DNA of 64,000 nucleotides, from the NCBI RefSeq assembly GCF_012927085.1, contig NZ_JABBFX010000001.1:3162001-3226000 (forward strand), given 5' to 3'. Numbering within the stretch: the first letter of the stretch is position 1; each line of letters begins with the position of its first letter. A program made the translations under genes and the position numbers. Shown piece after piece: positions 1-8,625 of the stretch. This DNA is from Ramlibacter agri (GTDB taxonomy: Bacteria > Pseudomonadota > Gammaproteobacteria > Burkholderiales > Burkholderiaceae_C). The notes under the pieces are model-generated. The model was not told the origin of the DNA. It was given only the letters and a program-made list of their open reading frames with translations, and did not search any database.

Positions 1-297
1 CGCGGCCGCATCAAGACCGACATGGCCAACTGCCTGCTGCAGGACACGCTGGCCGCGATCGCCGCCAATCGCCCCGACACGATGCTGCGCGTGCTGGAGG
101 TCAAGTGCGCGGCGGCCGAAAGCGCGCTGGAGGTGACCGACATCGCCATGCGCGTGTGCGGCGGCGCCGCTTTCCGCAAGGACCTGGGCATCGAGCGCCT
201 GTTCCGCGACGCCCGCGCCGCCCACGTGATGGCGCCGACCACCGACGTGCTGTACGACTTCATCGGCAAGGCCATCACCGGCCTGCCGCTGTTCTGA
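1..297 (+). CDS. Acyl-CoA dehydrogenase family protein, C-terminal fragment
   Basis: The reading frame is open from the first base and ends with a stop at 295-297, so only the last 98 residues are present. They match the C-terminal helical domain of acyl-CoA dehydrogenases: a run around MRVCGGAAFRK followed by LFRDARAAHVMAPTTDVL, the usual segment near the FAD and the active-site end. The substrate cannot be told from this part. The next gene starts 10 bases downstream and is a PhnD-like binding protein, so this could belong to the sulfur-scavenging side of the family (SfnB/DszC-like flavoproteins), but that is inference from context only. Confidence 0.85.
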   Translation, partial: RGRIKTDMANCLLQDTLAAIAANRPDTMLRVLEVKCAAAESALEVTDIAMRVCGGAAFRKDLGIERLFRDARAAHVMAPTTDVLYDFIGKAITGLPLF

Positions 298-307
298 AAG
301 CCGAACC

Positions 308-1168
308 ATGGAAGATTGCACGCTGGTCCTGGGCGCCGTCGCCTACGCCCCCAAGGTCGTGACCATCTGGGAAGGCTTCAAGGCCTTCTTCGTGCAGCAC
401 GGGCTGCCCTTCGACTACGTGCTGTATTCCAACTACGAGCGGCAGGTGGAGGCGCAGTTCGCGGGCAACGTCGCGGTGGCCTGGAACTCACCCCTGGCTT
501 GGGTGCGAGCGCGGCGCATCGGGGCGGCGCGCGGGCTGGAAGTGCAGGCGGTGGCGATGCGTGACAGTGACCGCGACCTGCGCTCGGTGCTGGCCGTGCG
601 CAGCGGCGCCGGCGTCGCCACGCTGGACGACCTGCACGGAAGGCGCATCGGCTTCGGCGCGGTCGATTCGCCGCAGGCCACCTTGCTGCCGCTGGACCAC
701 CTGCGCCGTGCGGGCCTGGTGGCCGGGCGTGACTATGCGCCGCGCCTGTTCGACGTCCTGGGCGGCAAGCATGGCGACCACGTGGGCGGCGAGCGCGATG
801 CGGCGCAGGCGCTGGTGGACGGCGCGGTCGACGCCGCGTGGATGATCGACGGCAACTACCTCGCCTTCTCTGCCGACGGCACCTTGCCCGCAGGCGCGAC
901 CACCATCCTGGACCGGACGGCGCCCTTCGACCACTGCAACTTCACCGTGAGCCCGGGCGCGCCCGAGGCGCAGGTGCGCAGCTTCACGGCGCTGCTGATG
1001 GAGATGCGCTGGGACGATCCGGCGGTGCGTCCGCTGCTGGAACTGGAAGGCCTGAAGCAATGGCTGCCGGGCCGCACCTCCGGCTACACGGCGCTGGAGC
1101 GCGCGGCCACCGACGAGGGCTTCTATGACGCCGCCGGACGCATCACCGCGCGCGACTATCGCTATTGA
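308..1168 (+). CDS. PhnD/SsuA-like substrate-binding protein without signal peptide
   Basis: A 286-residue protein with the periplasmic-binding-protein type II fold of the PhnD/SsuA/NMT1 kind. Features are a VAWNSPLAWV segment, LDDLHGRRIGFGAVDSPQA (typical of the hinge and ligand loop in phosphonate/sulfonate binders) and a later VDAAWMIDGNY segment. The N-terminus goes straight into the first beta strand with no signal peptide or lipobox, so the protein is probably cytoplasmic and may be an enzyme-associated binder rather than a transporter part. No ABC ATPase or permease lies beside it. It overlaps the next gene by 44 bases if that gene starts at 1125. Confidence 0.6.
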   Translation: MEDCTLVLGAVAYAPKVVTIWEGFKAFFVQHGLPFDYVLYSNYERQVEAQFAGNVAVAWNSPLAWVRARRIGAARGLEVQAVAMRDSDRDLRSVLAVRSGAGVATLDDLHGRRIGFGAVDSPQATLLPLDHLRRAGLVAGRDYAPRLFDVLGGKHGDHVGGERDAAQALVDGAVDAAWMIDGNYLAFSADGTLPAGATTILDRTAPFDHCNFTVSPGAPEAQVRSFTALLMEMRWDDPAVRPLLELEGLKQWLPGRTSGYTALERAATDEGFYDAAGRITARDYRY

Positions 1169-2336
1169 CGCCCTCGGCATGGACCAGGGCGCGCACCTGC
1201 TGGTGAAGCGCGCGCTGGCCGAAGTGCAGCCCGGTGAAACGCTGCGCGTGGACGGCAGCGGTCCGCATTGGGACGTGCCGCTGCTCGCCTGGTGCCGCCA
1301 GCACGGGCACGCTGCCGAGACCTGTTCGGACCATGTGCTGGTGACGCGCGGGCCGTTCCAGCAAGGCCGCTGGGCCGGCGCCGCGCAGGCGGGCCAGGCC
1401 AGCCTGGACGCGGTCGGCGCCCTGGCCGAACGTGCGCCCCCCGTCTGGGGCCTCGCGGCCCGCGGCGCGCAGGTCGAAGCGGGCAGCCCCGGGTTCGTGT
1501 TCCGCCTCGACGAGAAGACCGCGGTCTGGGCCGAGAACGCCGCGGCGCTGTACCGGCAGGCGCTGGCCTCGCAATGGGATCCGGAAACGGCGATCGATTG
1601 GCGGCAGGACTTCGTGCTGCCCGAGGCGGTGGAGGACGCGGTCGTCCAGGTGATGACCTACCTGGTCGAGAACGAGAACGCGGCGCTGCTGGTGCCGGCG
1701 CGCCACCTGGGCCAGGTGCATCCGCATTTCCGCGAAGTGATGCAGCTGCTGGCGATCCAGTGCGCGGACGAAGCGCGGCACGTCGAGGTGTTCACGCGGC
1801 GCGCGCTGCTGCACCGGGCCAACCCGGCGCTGTCCGGCGCGGGCGGGCAGGCGTCCTTGCGCACGCTGTTCGACAGCCCGGATTTCTCCACCAGCGCCTT
1901 GCTGCTGTCGGTGCTGGGCGAGGGCAGTTTCGTCAACCTGCTGGGTTTCCTGCAGGCGCATGCGCCCGACCCGGTCACGCGCCAGATCGCTCGGCTGGTG
2001 GTGCGCGACGAGGCGCGGCACGTCGCCTTCGGCATGTCGCACCTCGAATACCGGCTGGCCCGCGAGCCCGGCTACCGCGGCGCGTTGCAGGCTGCCATCG
2101 AGCAGCGCTACGACGAACTCTCGACCGGCGCCGGCCTCAACGAGGAGGTGTTCGACGCGCTGGTGCTGCTGGCCGCCGGCGGCCTGCAGGCGTCCGAGCT
2201 GCGTGAGGGTTTCGCCAAGGTGCAGTTGCTGAAGCGGGAGATGGCACAGGGCCGGCGCATGCGGCTGGTGCGACTGGGTTTCGAGGCGGAGCGGGCCGGC
2301 GCGCTGGCGGAACTGCACACGCGCAATTTCATGTGA
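1125..2336 (+). CDS. TusA-like domain fused to ferritin-like di-iron protein
   Basis: A 403-residue protein in two parts. Residues 12-75 resemble the small TusA/SirA sulfur-carrier fold (IDALGMDQGAHLLVKRAL, then QPGETLRVDG), but the Cys-Pro of the TusA active site is replaced by Asp-Gln at about residues 20-21, so classical persulfide carriage looks impossible. Residues 165-330 are a ferritin-like four-helix bundle with a complete-looking di-iron set: Glu182 or Glu184, E216-x-x-H219, Glu266 and E296-x-x-H299. The ATG at 1125 has a GAGGG-like sequence upstream; an in-frame ATG at 1179 would cut into the TusA fold. The function is unknown; oxidase or oxygenase chemistry is plausible. Confidence 0.7.
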   Translation: MTPPDASPRATIAIDALGMDQGAHLLVKRALAEVQPGETLRVDGSGPHWDVPLLAWCRQHGHAAETCSDHVLVTRGPFQQGRWAGAAQAGQASLDAVGALAERAPPVWGLAARGAQVEAGSPGFVFRLDEKTAVWAENAAALYRQALASQWDPETAIDWRQDFVLPEAVEDAVVQVMTYLVENENAALLVPARHLGQVHPHFREVMQLLAIQCADEARHVEVFTRRALLHRANPALSGAGGQASLRTLFDSPDFSTSALLLSVLGEGSFVNLLGFLQAHAPDPVTRQIARLVVRDEARHVAFGMSHLEYRLAREPGYRGALQAAIEQRYDELSTGAGLNEEVFDALVLLAAGGLQASELREGFAKVQLLKREMAQGRRMRLVRLGFEAERAGALAELHTRNFM

Positions 2337-2394
2337 GGACGCGCCGCTGCGTTATGCTGCGGCTGCATCTTTTCACTGACGTCCAGCTTCCCCC

Positions 2395-2571
2395 ATGCCT
2401 TTCGATCTCACCAGCACGCTCGTGCTGGTCTTCACTTCCGCACTCACCTTCCTGGTCGCGCGCATGCTGTCGCGCGCCTGGCGCAGGAAGCGGCAGCAGA
2501 AGGAAACGGCGCAGCAGCGGGTCGGCGAGAGCCGGCAGGTGCGCCGGGCGCGCGAGCGCAAGGGCCGCTGA
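2395..2571 (+). CDS. Small single-pass membrane protein, 58 residues
   Basis: A short ORF reading MPFDLTSTLVLVF and onward, with one hydrophobic helix at residues 5-24 and then a strongly basic, charged tail (RRKRQQK, RRARERKGR). It starts 58 bases after the ferritin-like gene and ends 8 bases before an intrinsic terminator, so it probably closes that transcription unit. The N-out or N-in arrangement with a basic cytoplasmic tail fits a bitopic small protein. I do not recognise a family. Coding status is supported by position, composition and the terminator directly behind it. Confidence 0.55.
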   Translation: MPFDLTSTLVLVFTSALTFLVARMLSRAWRRKRQQKETAQQRVGESRQVRRARERKGR

Positions 2572-2578
2572 AATGAAA

Positions 2579-2616
2579 AGGGCCACCCTCGGGCGGCCCT
2601 TTCTCTTTTTCTTCTT
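2579..2616 (+). terminator. Intrinsic terminator
   Basis: A GC-rich stem (GGGCC-A-CCC, loop TC, GGG-C-GGCCC, 2580-2599) is followed directly by a T-rich run (TTTCTCTTTTTCTT). It closes the unit that begins with the acyl-CoA dehydrogenase or the binding protein. From here to 2961 there is about 345 bases without a firm gene, apart from the weak minus-strand ORF listed next. Confidence 0.8.
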
Positions 2617-2632
2617 ATCTCCCTGACGCGCC

Positions 2633-2815
2633 CTAGCGGTCGTGTGCCATTGGCTTGTCGCCGGGCATCTTGTCCCGGGCAACACGCCTGCGGCCACTGC
2701 CCGCCTGCGGCCTGCGGGGGCGGTCGGCGTCGAAGGTGAGGCCATACGAATGGGCCGTCACTGCCAGGATCGCCGGCACCCGCTGCAGCATCGATGCTGT
2801 TCTCGTTTCGCTCAT
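2633..2815 (-). CDS. Possible small hypothetical protein, 60 residues
   Basis: A minus-strand ORF starting MSETRTASMLQRV and ending with a charged, Gly/Pro-rich tail (DKMPGDKPMAHDR). It lies 146 bases downstream of hslR on the same strand, in a stretch of lower GC near its start. There is only a weak purine-rich sequence before the ATG. No family is recognised and it could be chance; it is listed because nothing else explains 2617-2961. Confidence 0.25.
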   Translation of the reverse strand: MSETRTASMLQRVPAILAVTAHSYGLTFDADRPRRPQAGSGRRRVARDKMPGDKPMAHDR

Positions 2816-2961
2816 TTTTCTGTCTCTGTCCCTGTACTTCTGCTTCCCTGCCATCGCGCTTGTGTGTGACTGCAGTGGGAGAAAGTATGGGCCGCTTCAT
2901 GACGCGGCCATGACAGAGCGGGGCACGAACGCGGGTCAGCCGTTTCCGACAAAAAGCCGGG

Positions 2962-3384
2962 TCACCGCTTGTCGTCGTCGTCGACCGACGCGCTCCAGCG
3001 GTCGCCCCAGCCCTTCTGCTGGTCCAGGTCCCGGCGATCGCGCTTGGTCGGCCGGCCGTGCTCGATGGCCGCCGCCGGCTCGGGCGCGAGGCGCCGCCGC
3101 TCCGCGGCGCGTTCGCGCTCGGCGATGCTCTCCGGCGTTTCCTCATAGAGCTGCTGCGCCACCGGCGCCGGGCCGCGCATGTTGGACAGGCCCTTGACGA
3201 CAACAGTGCGCGTGACGCCTTCGCGCCGCATGGCCACGGTGTCGCCCACCTTCACCTCGCGCGCGGGCTTCACGTCCTGGCCGTTCACCTGGACCCGCCC
3301 CTTGTCGATCTCATCGCAGGCCAGGCTGCGCGTCTTGAAGAAGCGCGCGCACCAGAGCCATTTGTCGATCCGCAGTCTTTCCAT
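2962..3384 (-). CDS. hslR: Heat-shock protein 15 (S4-domain RNA-binding protein)
   Basis: A 140-residue protein with an S4 domain at residues 1-65 (RIDKWLWCARFFKTRSLA, then GRVQVNGQDVKPAREVKVGD), the signature of Hsp15/HslR, which binds stalled 50S subunits that carry nascent chains so they can be recycled. The C-terminal half is basic and charged, as in the family, and slightly longer than the E. coli protein. Its ATG overlaps the stop of the upstream sensor kinase by one base (TGATG), so it is translationally coupled to tctE. That pairing of a heat-shock factor with a transport two-component system is probably just operon economy. Confidence 0.9.
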   Translation of the reverse strand: MERLRIDKWLWCARFFKTRSLACDEIDKGRVQVNGQDVKPAREVKVGDTVAMRREGVTRTVVVKGLSNMRGPAPVAQQLYEETPESIAERERAAERRRLAPEPAAAIEHGRPTKRDRRDLDQQKGWGDRWSASVDDDDKR

Positions 3385-4793
3385 CAGTCCCCATTTTCCG
3401 CCAGCGGCAAGCGTACCGTGGCCAGCAGCCCTTCCACGTGGTTGCGCCGCATGCGGTTTTCAAGCTGGATGCTGCCCCCGAGCGCGCGGACGATCTCGTG
3501 GCAGATCGCCAGCCCCAGGCCCGAACCGCTGCGCACGTCGCCGGCGGAGAAGGGCTGGAACAGCCGCGGCTGCAGCTCCGGCGCCACGCCCGGGCCGCTG
3601 TCGGCGACCTCCAGCGCAGCGGCGCCCTGGCCGGCCGAGATGCGCACGGCCAGCGGGCCGCCGGCCCGGCTGTGCTTGATGGCGTTGTGCAGCAGGTTGC
3701 GCGACAGCTCGCTGAGCATCCATTGGTGCGCCCGCACCGGCGCCGGCTGGGTTTCGATCTCGAAGTCGAGGTCCTTGTCGGCGATCAGCGGCGACAGGTC
3801 CAGCGCGACCGTGCGCATCACCTGGGCCCAGTCCGTGACCGGCGCTTCACCCTGCTGCCTCAGCTGTTCCACCTTGGCCAGGGACAGCATCTGGTTCGCC
3901 AGCGCCGTGGCGCGGTCCACCGTGTCGTTGATTTCCTGCAGCGCCTGGTCCGGGCCGACGTCGCCGCGCCGCGCCGACTGCGCTTGCGCCTTCAGCACGG
4001 CGAGCGGCGTGCGCAGCTGGTGCGCCGTGTCGCGCACGAAACGCTTCTGGTGTTCCAGCAGGTGGGCCAGCCGCGCCATCACTTCGTTGGTCGCCTCCAC
4101 CAGCGGCAGCAGCTCGCGCGGCGCGCCGGCGCTTTCCAGCGGCGTCAGGTCGCCTTCAGGCCGCGCCTGCAGCTCCTTGCTGAGGCTGCGCACCGGCCGG
4201 GTGGCGCGCTGCACGACCAGCACCACCACCAGCGCGATCACCGCCACCAGCAGCAGCTGCTGCAGCAGGAAGTCGAACAGGATCTTGCGCGTGAGGGTGC
4301 GCCGCAGCTGCAAGGTCTCGGCCACCTGCACCACGGCCATGCCGCGGCCGGTGTCGCTGGCCACGGGCTGCAGCAGCACGGCGACGCGCACGTCCTGGTC
4401 GCGGAAGCGCGCGTCGTAGAAGTCCACCAGCGCGGCATAGGCGCTCTTGATCGGGATGGTGCCGTGCCAGACGGGCAGGTCCTCGAAGCCTGAGACCAGG
4501 TCGCCCCGGGTGTTGGACACCCGGTAATAGAGCTTGCTCTGGTTGTCCGCCTCGAAGGTGTCCAGCGCCGCGTAGGGCACCGTGGCGCGCAGCACCGCAG
4601 CGTCGTCGTAGCCGAACACGTCCAGCTGTTCGCCGATGGACTTGGCCGAGGCCAGCAAGGTGCGGTCGTAGGCGGTGTTCACCGCCGCCAGGGCCTGCCG
4701 GTACAACGTGATCGAATTGACCAGGACGAGCAGCGCCACCGGCAGCAGGATGCCGGCCAGCAGGTAGCGCCGCAGCGACAGCGCGCGCGTCAT
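3384..4793 (-). CDS. tctE: Sensor histidine kinase TctE
   Basis: A 469-residue membrane kinase. TM1 is at about 11-31 and TM2 at about 172-195; between them lies a periplasmic two-component-sensor N-terminal (2CSK_N) type domain of about 140 residues. HAMP-like linker follows (RATRPVRSL), then the H box FVRDTAHQLRTPLAVL with His258, the N box NLLHNAIKHS, and the ATP-lid motifs DSGPGV and GSGLGLAI. With the adjacent response regulator and the divergent tctCBA operon, this is the TctE sensor that responds to tricarboxylates. The start is set by an ATGA overlap with tctD at 4790-4793. Confidence 0.9.
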   Translation of the reverse strand: MTRALSLRRYLLAGILLPVALLVLVNSITLYRQALAAVNTAYDRTLLASAKSIGEQLDVFGYDDAAVLRATVPYAALDTFEADNQSKLYYRVSNTRGDLVSGFEDLPVWHGTIPIKSAYAALVDFYDARFRDQDVRVAVLLQPVASDTGRGMAVVQVAETLQLRRTLTRKILFDFLLQQLLLVAVIALVVVLVVQRATRPVRSLSKELQARPEGDLTPLESAGAPRELLPLVEATNEVMARLAHLLEHQKRFVRDTAHQLRTPLAVLKAQAQSARRGDVGPDQALQEINDTVDRATALANQMLSLAKVEQLRQQGEAPVTDWAQVMRTVALDLSPLIADKDLDFEIETQPAPVRAHQWMLSELSRNLLHNAIKHSRAGGPLAVRISAGQGAAALEVADSGPGVAPELQPRLFQPFSAGDVRSGSGLGLAICHEIVRALGGSIQLENRMRRNHVEGLLATVRLPLAENGD

Positions 4794-5464
4794 TCGCCTG
4801 GCTTGAGCAGGTAGCCCAGGCCGCGCAGCGTCACCAGCTTCATGCCGGTCGGCGCGAGCTTCTTGCGCAGGCGGTAGACCACCACCTCGATCGCTTCGTA
4901 GTGCACGTCGGCCTCGCCGGGGAACACCAGCTCGAACAGGCGCTCCTTGGGCACCGCGTGGCCGGGCCGGGCCAGCAGCGCCTGCACCAGCGCCGATTCG
5001 CGCGGCGCCAGTTCCAGGATCTCGTCGCGCCAATAGATGGCGCCGCTCTCGCGGTCCCAGCGCAGGCCGCCGAGGCCGGGCGCTTCGGCCGGCTCCGGGG
5101 CGCTCGCGCGGCGGCGGTGCAGGGCGCGCAGGCGCGCTTCCAGTTCGTCGAGGTCGAAAGGCTTGGGCAGGTAGTCGTCGGCGCCGGTGTTGAGGCCGAT
5201 GACGCGGTCGCCGACGGTGCCGCGCGCCGTCAGGATCAGCACCGGCGTGCGCACGCCGGCCTTGCGGGCTTCCTCCAGCACCAGCAGGCCGTCCATGCCG
5301 GGAAGGGTGAGGTCCAGCATCACGACATCCGGCGGCGCGGCCTTCCAGCGCTCCAGCGCCACGCGGCCGTCGCTGCACACTTCGACCTCCATGCCGCGAT
5401 TGGTCAGCGTGCGCTTCAGCGCCGTCTGCATCGACGGGTCGTCCTCGACCAGCAGCAACTTCAT
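4790..5464 (-). CDS. tctD: Response regulator TctD (OmpR/PhoB family)
   Basis: A 224-residue regulator with an N-terminal receiver (MKLLLVEDDPSM acidic pocket, phosphoacceptor Asp in VVMLDLTLPGMDG, Thr in LILTAR, Lys in YLPKPF) and a C-terminal winged helix (LAPRESALVQALL, then YEAIEVVVYRLRKKL). It should activate the divergent tctCBA genes when phosphorylated by TctE. Three in-frame ATGs lie close together at 5482, 5476 and 5464. None has a good ribosome-binding site; I chose 5464 because the usual receiver N-terminus begins there. Confidence 0.9.
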   Translation of the reverse strand: MKLLLVEDDPSMQTALKRTLTNRGMEVEVCSDGRVALERWKAAPPDVVMLDLTLPGMDGLLVLEEARKAGVRTPVLILTARGTVGDRVIGLNTGADDYLPKPFDLDELEARLRALHRRRASAPEPAEAPGLGGLRWDRESGAIYWRDEILELAPRESALVQALLARPGHAVPKERLFELVFPGEADVHYEAIEVVVYRLRKKLAPTGMKLVTLRGLGYLLKPGE

Positions 5465-5575
5465 GTCCATGACCATAACCAAAGAGAGACCCTAGCACTT
5501 TCCCTAATGCCGCCGGACAGCAGATTGACAGCCACGGACGGCACCATTGGTCAGGTTCCATTCAGGAGACAACAA
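5465..5575. promoter_or_regulatory. Divergent tctD / tctC control region
   Basis: About 110 bases separate the two divergent start codons. The tctC side has a good Shine-Dalgarno sequence (CAGGAGA at 5563-5569, 6 bases before the ATG). I see no clear -10/-35 pair; TctD-binding direct repeats would be expected here by analogy with other OmpR-family systems but are not obvious by eye. Confidence 0.4.
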
Positions 5576-6535
5576 ATGCGTCGTGACGAATTTCTCAAGA
5601 GCATCGCCGCGCTGGCCGCCGCCGGCGCGCTGCCGCTGTCGGCCCGGGCCGCGGCCAACCTCAAGATGATGATCCCGGCCAACCCGGGTGGCGGCTGGGA
5701 CACCACCGGCCGCGCGCTGGGCAAGGCGCTGCAGGAAGCCAAGGTCGCCGACAGCGTGACCTTCGACAACAAGGGCGGCGCCGCCGGCGCGCTGGGCCTG
5801 GCCCAGTTCGTCAACGGCAGCAAGGGCGACCCGAACGCGCTGATGGTGATGGGCGCCGTCATGCTGGGCGGCATCATCACCGGCAAGCCGCCGGTGAGCC
5901 TGTCCCAGGCCACGCCGGTCGCGCGCCTGACCAGCGAATACAACGTCTTCGTGCTGCCGGCCAACTCGCCCTTCAAGACGATGGCGGACGTGGTCGCCCA
6001 GCTGAAGAAGGACCCGGGCAGCGTCAAGTGGGGCGGCGGCTCGCGCGGTTCCACCGAGCACATCGCCGCGGCCATGATCGCCACCAAGGTCGGCGTCGAC
6101 CCGTCCAAGATCAACTACGTGGCTTTCCGCGGAGGCGGCGAGGCCACCGCCGCCATCCTGGGCGGCAACGTCACCGTGGGTGGCAGCGGCTACAGCGAGT
6201 TCTCCGAGTACATCAACGCCGGCAAGATGAAGGCCATCGCCGTCACTTCGCCGCAGCGCCTGAAGGGCGTGAACGTGCCCACGCTGAAGGAGCAGGGCAT
6301 CGACGTCGAGCTGGGCAACTGGCGCGGCGTCTACGGCGCCCCCGGCATCACCGCCGCCCAGCGCGCCGCGCTGACCGAGGCCGTGCTGAAGTCGCTGAAC
6401 ACGAAGTCCTGGAAGGAGTCGCTGGAGAAGAACGACTGGACGCCGGCCGTGCTGAGCGGCCCCGCCTTCGACAAGTTCGTGGACGACGAATTCGCGCAGC
6501 TGCGCGCCGTGATGGTCAAGGCCGGCATGGTCTGA
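5576..6535 (+). CDS. tctC: Tripartite tricarboxylate transporter binding protein TctC (Bug family)
   Basis: A 319-residue periplasmic binding protein. Residues 1-26 (MRRDEFLKSIAALAAAGALP to ARA) form a signal peptide. The mature part carries the Bug/TctC pattern: MMIPANPGGGWDTTGRAL near the N-terminus, FDNKGGAAGALGLAQF for carboxylate binding, and later GGGSRGSTEHIAA. It captures citrate or a similar tri/dicarboxylate for the TctAB membrane unit. The ATG at 5576 is chosen for its Shine-Dalgarno site and the signal peptide; the frame is open far upstream only by GC bias. A terminator follows before tctB, which should raise the level of TctC relative to TctAB. Confidence 0.92.
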   Translation: MRRDEFLKSIAALAAAGALPLSARAAANLKMMIPANPGGGWDTTGRALGKALQEAKVADSVTFDNKGGAAGALGLAQFVNGSKGDPNALMVMGAVMLGGIITGKPPVSLSQATPVARLTSEYNVFVLPANSPFKTMADVVAQLKKDPGSVKWGGGSRGSTEHIAAAMIATKVGVDPSKINYVAFRGGGEATAAILGGNVTVGGSGYSEFSEYINAGKMKAIAVTSPQRLKGVNVPTLKEQGIDVELGNWRGVYGAPGITAAQRAALTEAVLKSLNTKSWKESLEKNDWTPAVLSGPAFDKFVDDEFAQLRAVMVKAGMV

Positions 6536-6554
6536 CCGGGCGCACGCCCGCTTG

Positions 6555-6580
6555 CGCCCGGCACCGCCGGGCGTTTTTTA
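6555..6580 (+). terminator. Intrinsic terminator between tctC and tctB (internal attenuator)
   Basis: A perfect 7-bp stem (CGCCCGG at 6555-6561 paired with CCGGGCG at 6567-6573) with a 5-base loop is followed by six T residues. It sits between the first and second genes of one transport operon, only 14 bases before the tctB start. Partial termination here would give more binding protein than membrane protein. Confidence 0.85.
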
Positions 6581-6593
6581 TTGAAGGCAAACC

Positions 6594-7106
6594 ATGACGA
6601 CAACACTCCAACGCAACCCGGTCCAGGTGGCCGTGGGCGCCGCCATCGCGCTCACCGGCCTCGGCCTGGCCGCCGGCGCCTTCAGCATCCCGGGCGAAGC
6701 CGGCTACGGCGGCGTCGGCCCCAACTTCCTGCCCTGGCTGGTCGCCGTGGTGCTGCTGGTCTGCGGCGTGCTGATCGTGCGCGAGGCGCTCACCGGCGGC
6801 TTCCGGGAGATGGGCGAACCCTCCGGCGCCGAACGCGCCTGGTGGCCGGGCCTGGTGTGGGTCTCGGCCGGCCTGCTCGCGAACGCGGCTCTGATCACCA
6901 CCATCGGCTTCATCCTGAGCTGCACGCTGTGCTACATGCTGGCGGTGCAAGGCCTGCGCCGCGCGCAGGGGCAGCAGGCCGGGCAGGCGCGCGTGCTGGC
7001 GAGCGACCTCGCGGCGGGCCTCGTCATCTCCGCGCCGGTGTACTGGATGTTCACCCAATTCCTCGCCATCAACCTGCCCGGGCTGACCGGCTCCGGCTGG
7101 ATCTGA
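6594..7106 (+). CDS. tctB: Tripartite tricarboxylate transporter small membrane subunit TctB
   Basis: A 170-residue membrane protein with four predicted helices (about 11-32, 43-63, 84-115 and 137-158), the size and layout of TctB subunits. The [14 protein letters not shown] segment after TM1 is typical of the family. It forms the inner-membrane unit with TctA, four bases downstream. It lacks residues that bind substrate; that task falls to TctC. Expression probably depends on readthrough of the terminator before it or on an internal start. Confidence 0.9.
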   Translation: MTTTLQRNPVQVAVGAAIALTGLGLAAGAFSIPGEAGYGGVGPNFLPWLVAVVLLVCGVLIVREALTGGFREMGEPSGAERAWWPGLVWVSAGLLANAALITTIGFILSCTLCYMLAVQGLRRAQGQQAGQARVLASDLAAGLVISAPVYWMFTQFLAINLPGLTGSGWI

Positions 7107-7110
7107 AGCC

Positions 7111-8622
7111 ATGGACATCTTCGCCTCCCTGCTGCAAGGCTTTGCCACCGCGGTCACGCCGCTCAACCTGTTGTGGGCCTTCGTCGGCTGCGTGCTCGGC
7201 ACGGCCGTCGGCGTCCTGCCCGGCATCGGCCCCGCCGTGGCGGTGGCCATGCTGCTGCCGATCACGGCCAAGGTGGACATCACCGCGTCGATGATCTTCT
7301 TCGCCGGCATCTACTACGGCGCGATGTACGGCGGCTCGACGACGTCGATCCTGCTCAATACGCCGGGCGAGACGGCTTCCATGGTGACGGCCATGGAAGG
7401 CAACAAGATGGCCAAGAGCGGCCGCGCGGGGCAGGCGCTGGCCACGGCCGCCATCGGCTCCTTCGTGGCCGGCACCATCGCCACGGTCATCGTCACGCTG
7501 TTCGCGCCGACGGTGGCCGACTTCGCGGTGAAGCTGGGCCCGCCGGAATACTTCCTGCTGATGGTGCTGGCCTTCACCACCGTGAGCGCGGTGCTGGGAC
7601 AGAGCACGCTGCGCGGCATGACGGCGTTGTTCCTCGGCCTCGCGCTGGGCCTCGTGGGCATGGACCAGATCTCGGGCCAGGCGCGCTACACCGGCGGCGT
7701 CCCCGAACTGCTCGATGGCATCGAGATCGTGCTGGTGGCCGTGGGCCTGTTCGCGGTGGCCGAAGTGTTGTACGCGGCGATGTACGAAGGCAAGGTCGTC
7801 GAGACGCAGAACAAGATGAGCCGCGTCTACATGTCCAGGCGGGACTGGAAGCGCTCGATCCCGGCCTGGCTGCGCGCCACCGCGATCGGCGCGCCTTTCG
7901 GCTGCATCCCGGCCGGCGGCACCGAGATCCCGACCTTCCTGTCCTATGCCGTGGAGAAGAAGCTGGCCAGGGGCGAGGACAAGGCCGAATTCGGCACGAC
8001 CGGCGCCATCGAAGGCGTGGCCGGCCCCGAGGCCGCCAACAACGCCACGGTGACGACGGCGCTGATCCCGCTGCTGACGCTGGGCATCCCGACTTCCAAC
8101 ACCACGGCGATCCTGCTGGGCGCCTTCCAGAACTACGGCATCCAGCCGGGTCCGCAGCTGTTCACCAACTCCGCCGCGCTGGTGTGGGCGCTGATCGCGT
8201 CGCTGTACATCGGCAACGTGATGCTGCTGATCCTGAACCTGCCGATGGTGAAGGTGTGGGTGCAGCTGCTGAAGATCCCCAAGCCGCAGCTCTATGCGGG
8301 CATCCTGATCTTCGCCACGGTGGGCGCCTACGGCATGCGCCAGAGCGCCTTCGACCTGGTGCTGCTGTGGGGCATCGGCCTGGCCGGCGTGCTGATGCGC
8401 CGCTTCGACTTCCCCACGGCGCCGGTGGTGGTGGGCATGATCCTGGGCCCGCTGGCCGAAGCGCAGATGCGCAACGCGGTGTCGATCGGCGAAGGCAGCT
8501 TCAGCGTGTTCGTGCAGCGGCCGGTGTCGATCGTGCTGATCGCGATCATCGCGGCGGTGCTGGTGCTGCCGCGGGTGTATCGGTGGCTCGCTAGTCGGAA
8601 GGAATCGCTCGCGGCGGCGTGA
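7111..8622 (+). CDS. tctA: Tripartite tricarboxylate transporter large membrane subunit TctA
   Basis: A 503-residue, roughly 12-helix permease. Family landmarks are [19 protein letters not shown] near residue 30, [19 protein letters not shown] near residue 70, and the second half-repeat [15 protein letters not shown] near residue 330; the two Gly/Ser/Thr-rich signatures reflect the internal duplication of TctA. It is sodium- or proton-coupled in characterised members. The gene ends 4 bases before a long GCAAAAGG-type hairpin (8626-8750), which probably marks the 3' end of the operon transcript. Confidence 0.93.
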   Translation: MDIFASLLQGFATAVTPLNLLWAFVGCVLGTAVGVLPGIGPAVAVAMLLPITAKVDITASMIFFAGIYYGAMYGGSTTSILLNTPGETASMVTAMEGNKMAKSGRAGQALATAAIGSFVAGTIATVIVTLFAPTVADFAVKLGPPEYFLLMVLAFTTVSAVLGQSTLRGMTALFLGLALGLVGMDQISGQARYTGGVPELLDGIEIVLVAVGLFAVAEVLYAAMYEGKVVETQNKMSRVYMSRRDWKRSIPAWLRATAIGAPFGCIPAGGTEIPTFLSYAVEKKLARGEDKAEFGTTGAIEGVAGPEAANNATVTTALIPLLTLGIPTSNTTAILLGAFQNYGIQPGPQLFTNSAALVWALIASLYIGNVMLLILNLPMVKVWVQLLKIPKPQLYAGILIFATVGAYGMRQSAFDLVLLWGIGLAGVLMRRFDFPTAPVVVGMILGPLAEAQMRNAVSIGEGSFSVFVQRPVSIVLIAIIAAVLVLPRVYRWLASRKESLAAA

Positions 8623-8625
8623 ACG

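Noticed and set aside
3384..5561. Apparent fusion of response regulator and sensor kinase in one frame
   Set aside because: The upstream part is the wrong frame of tctD. The true tctD and tctE overlap by ATGA and are separate genes.
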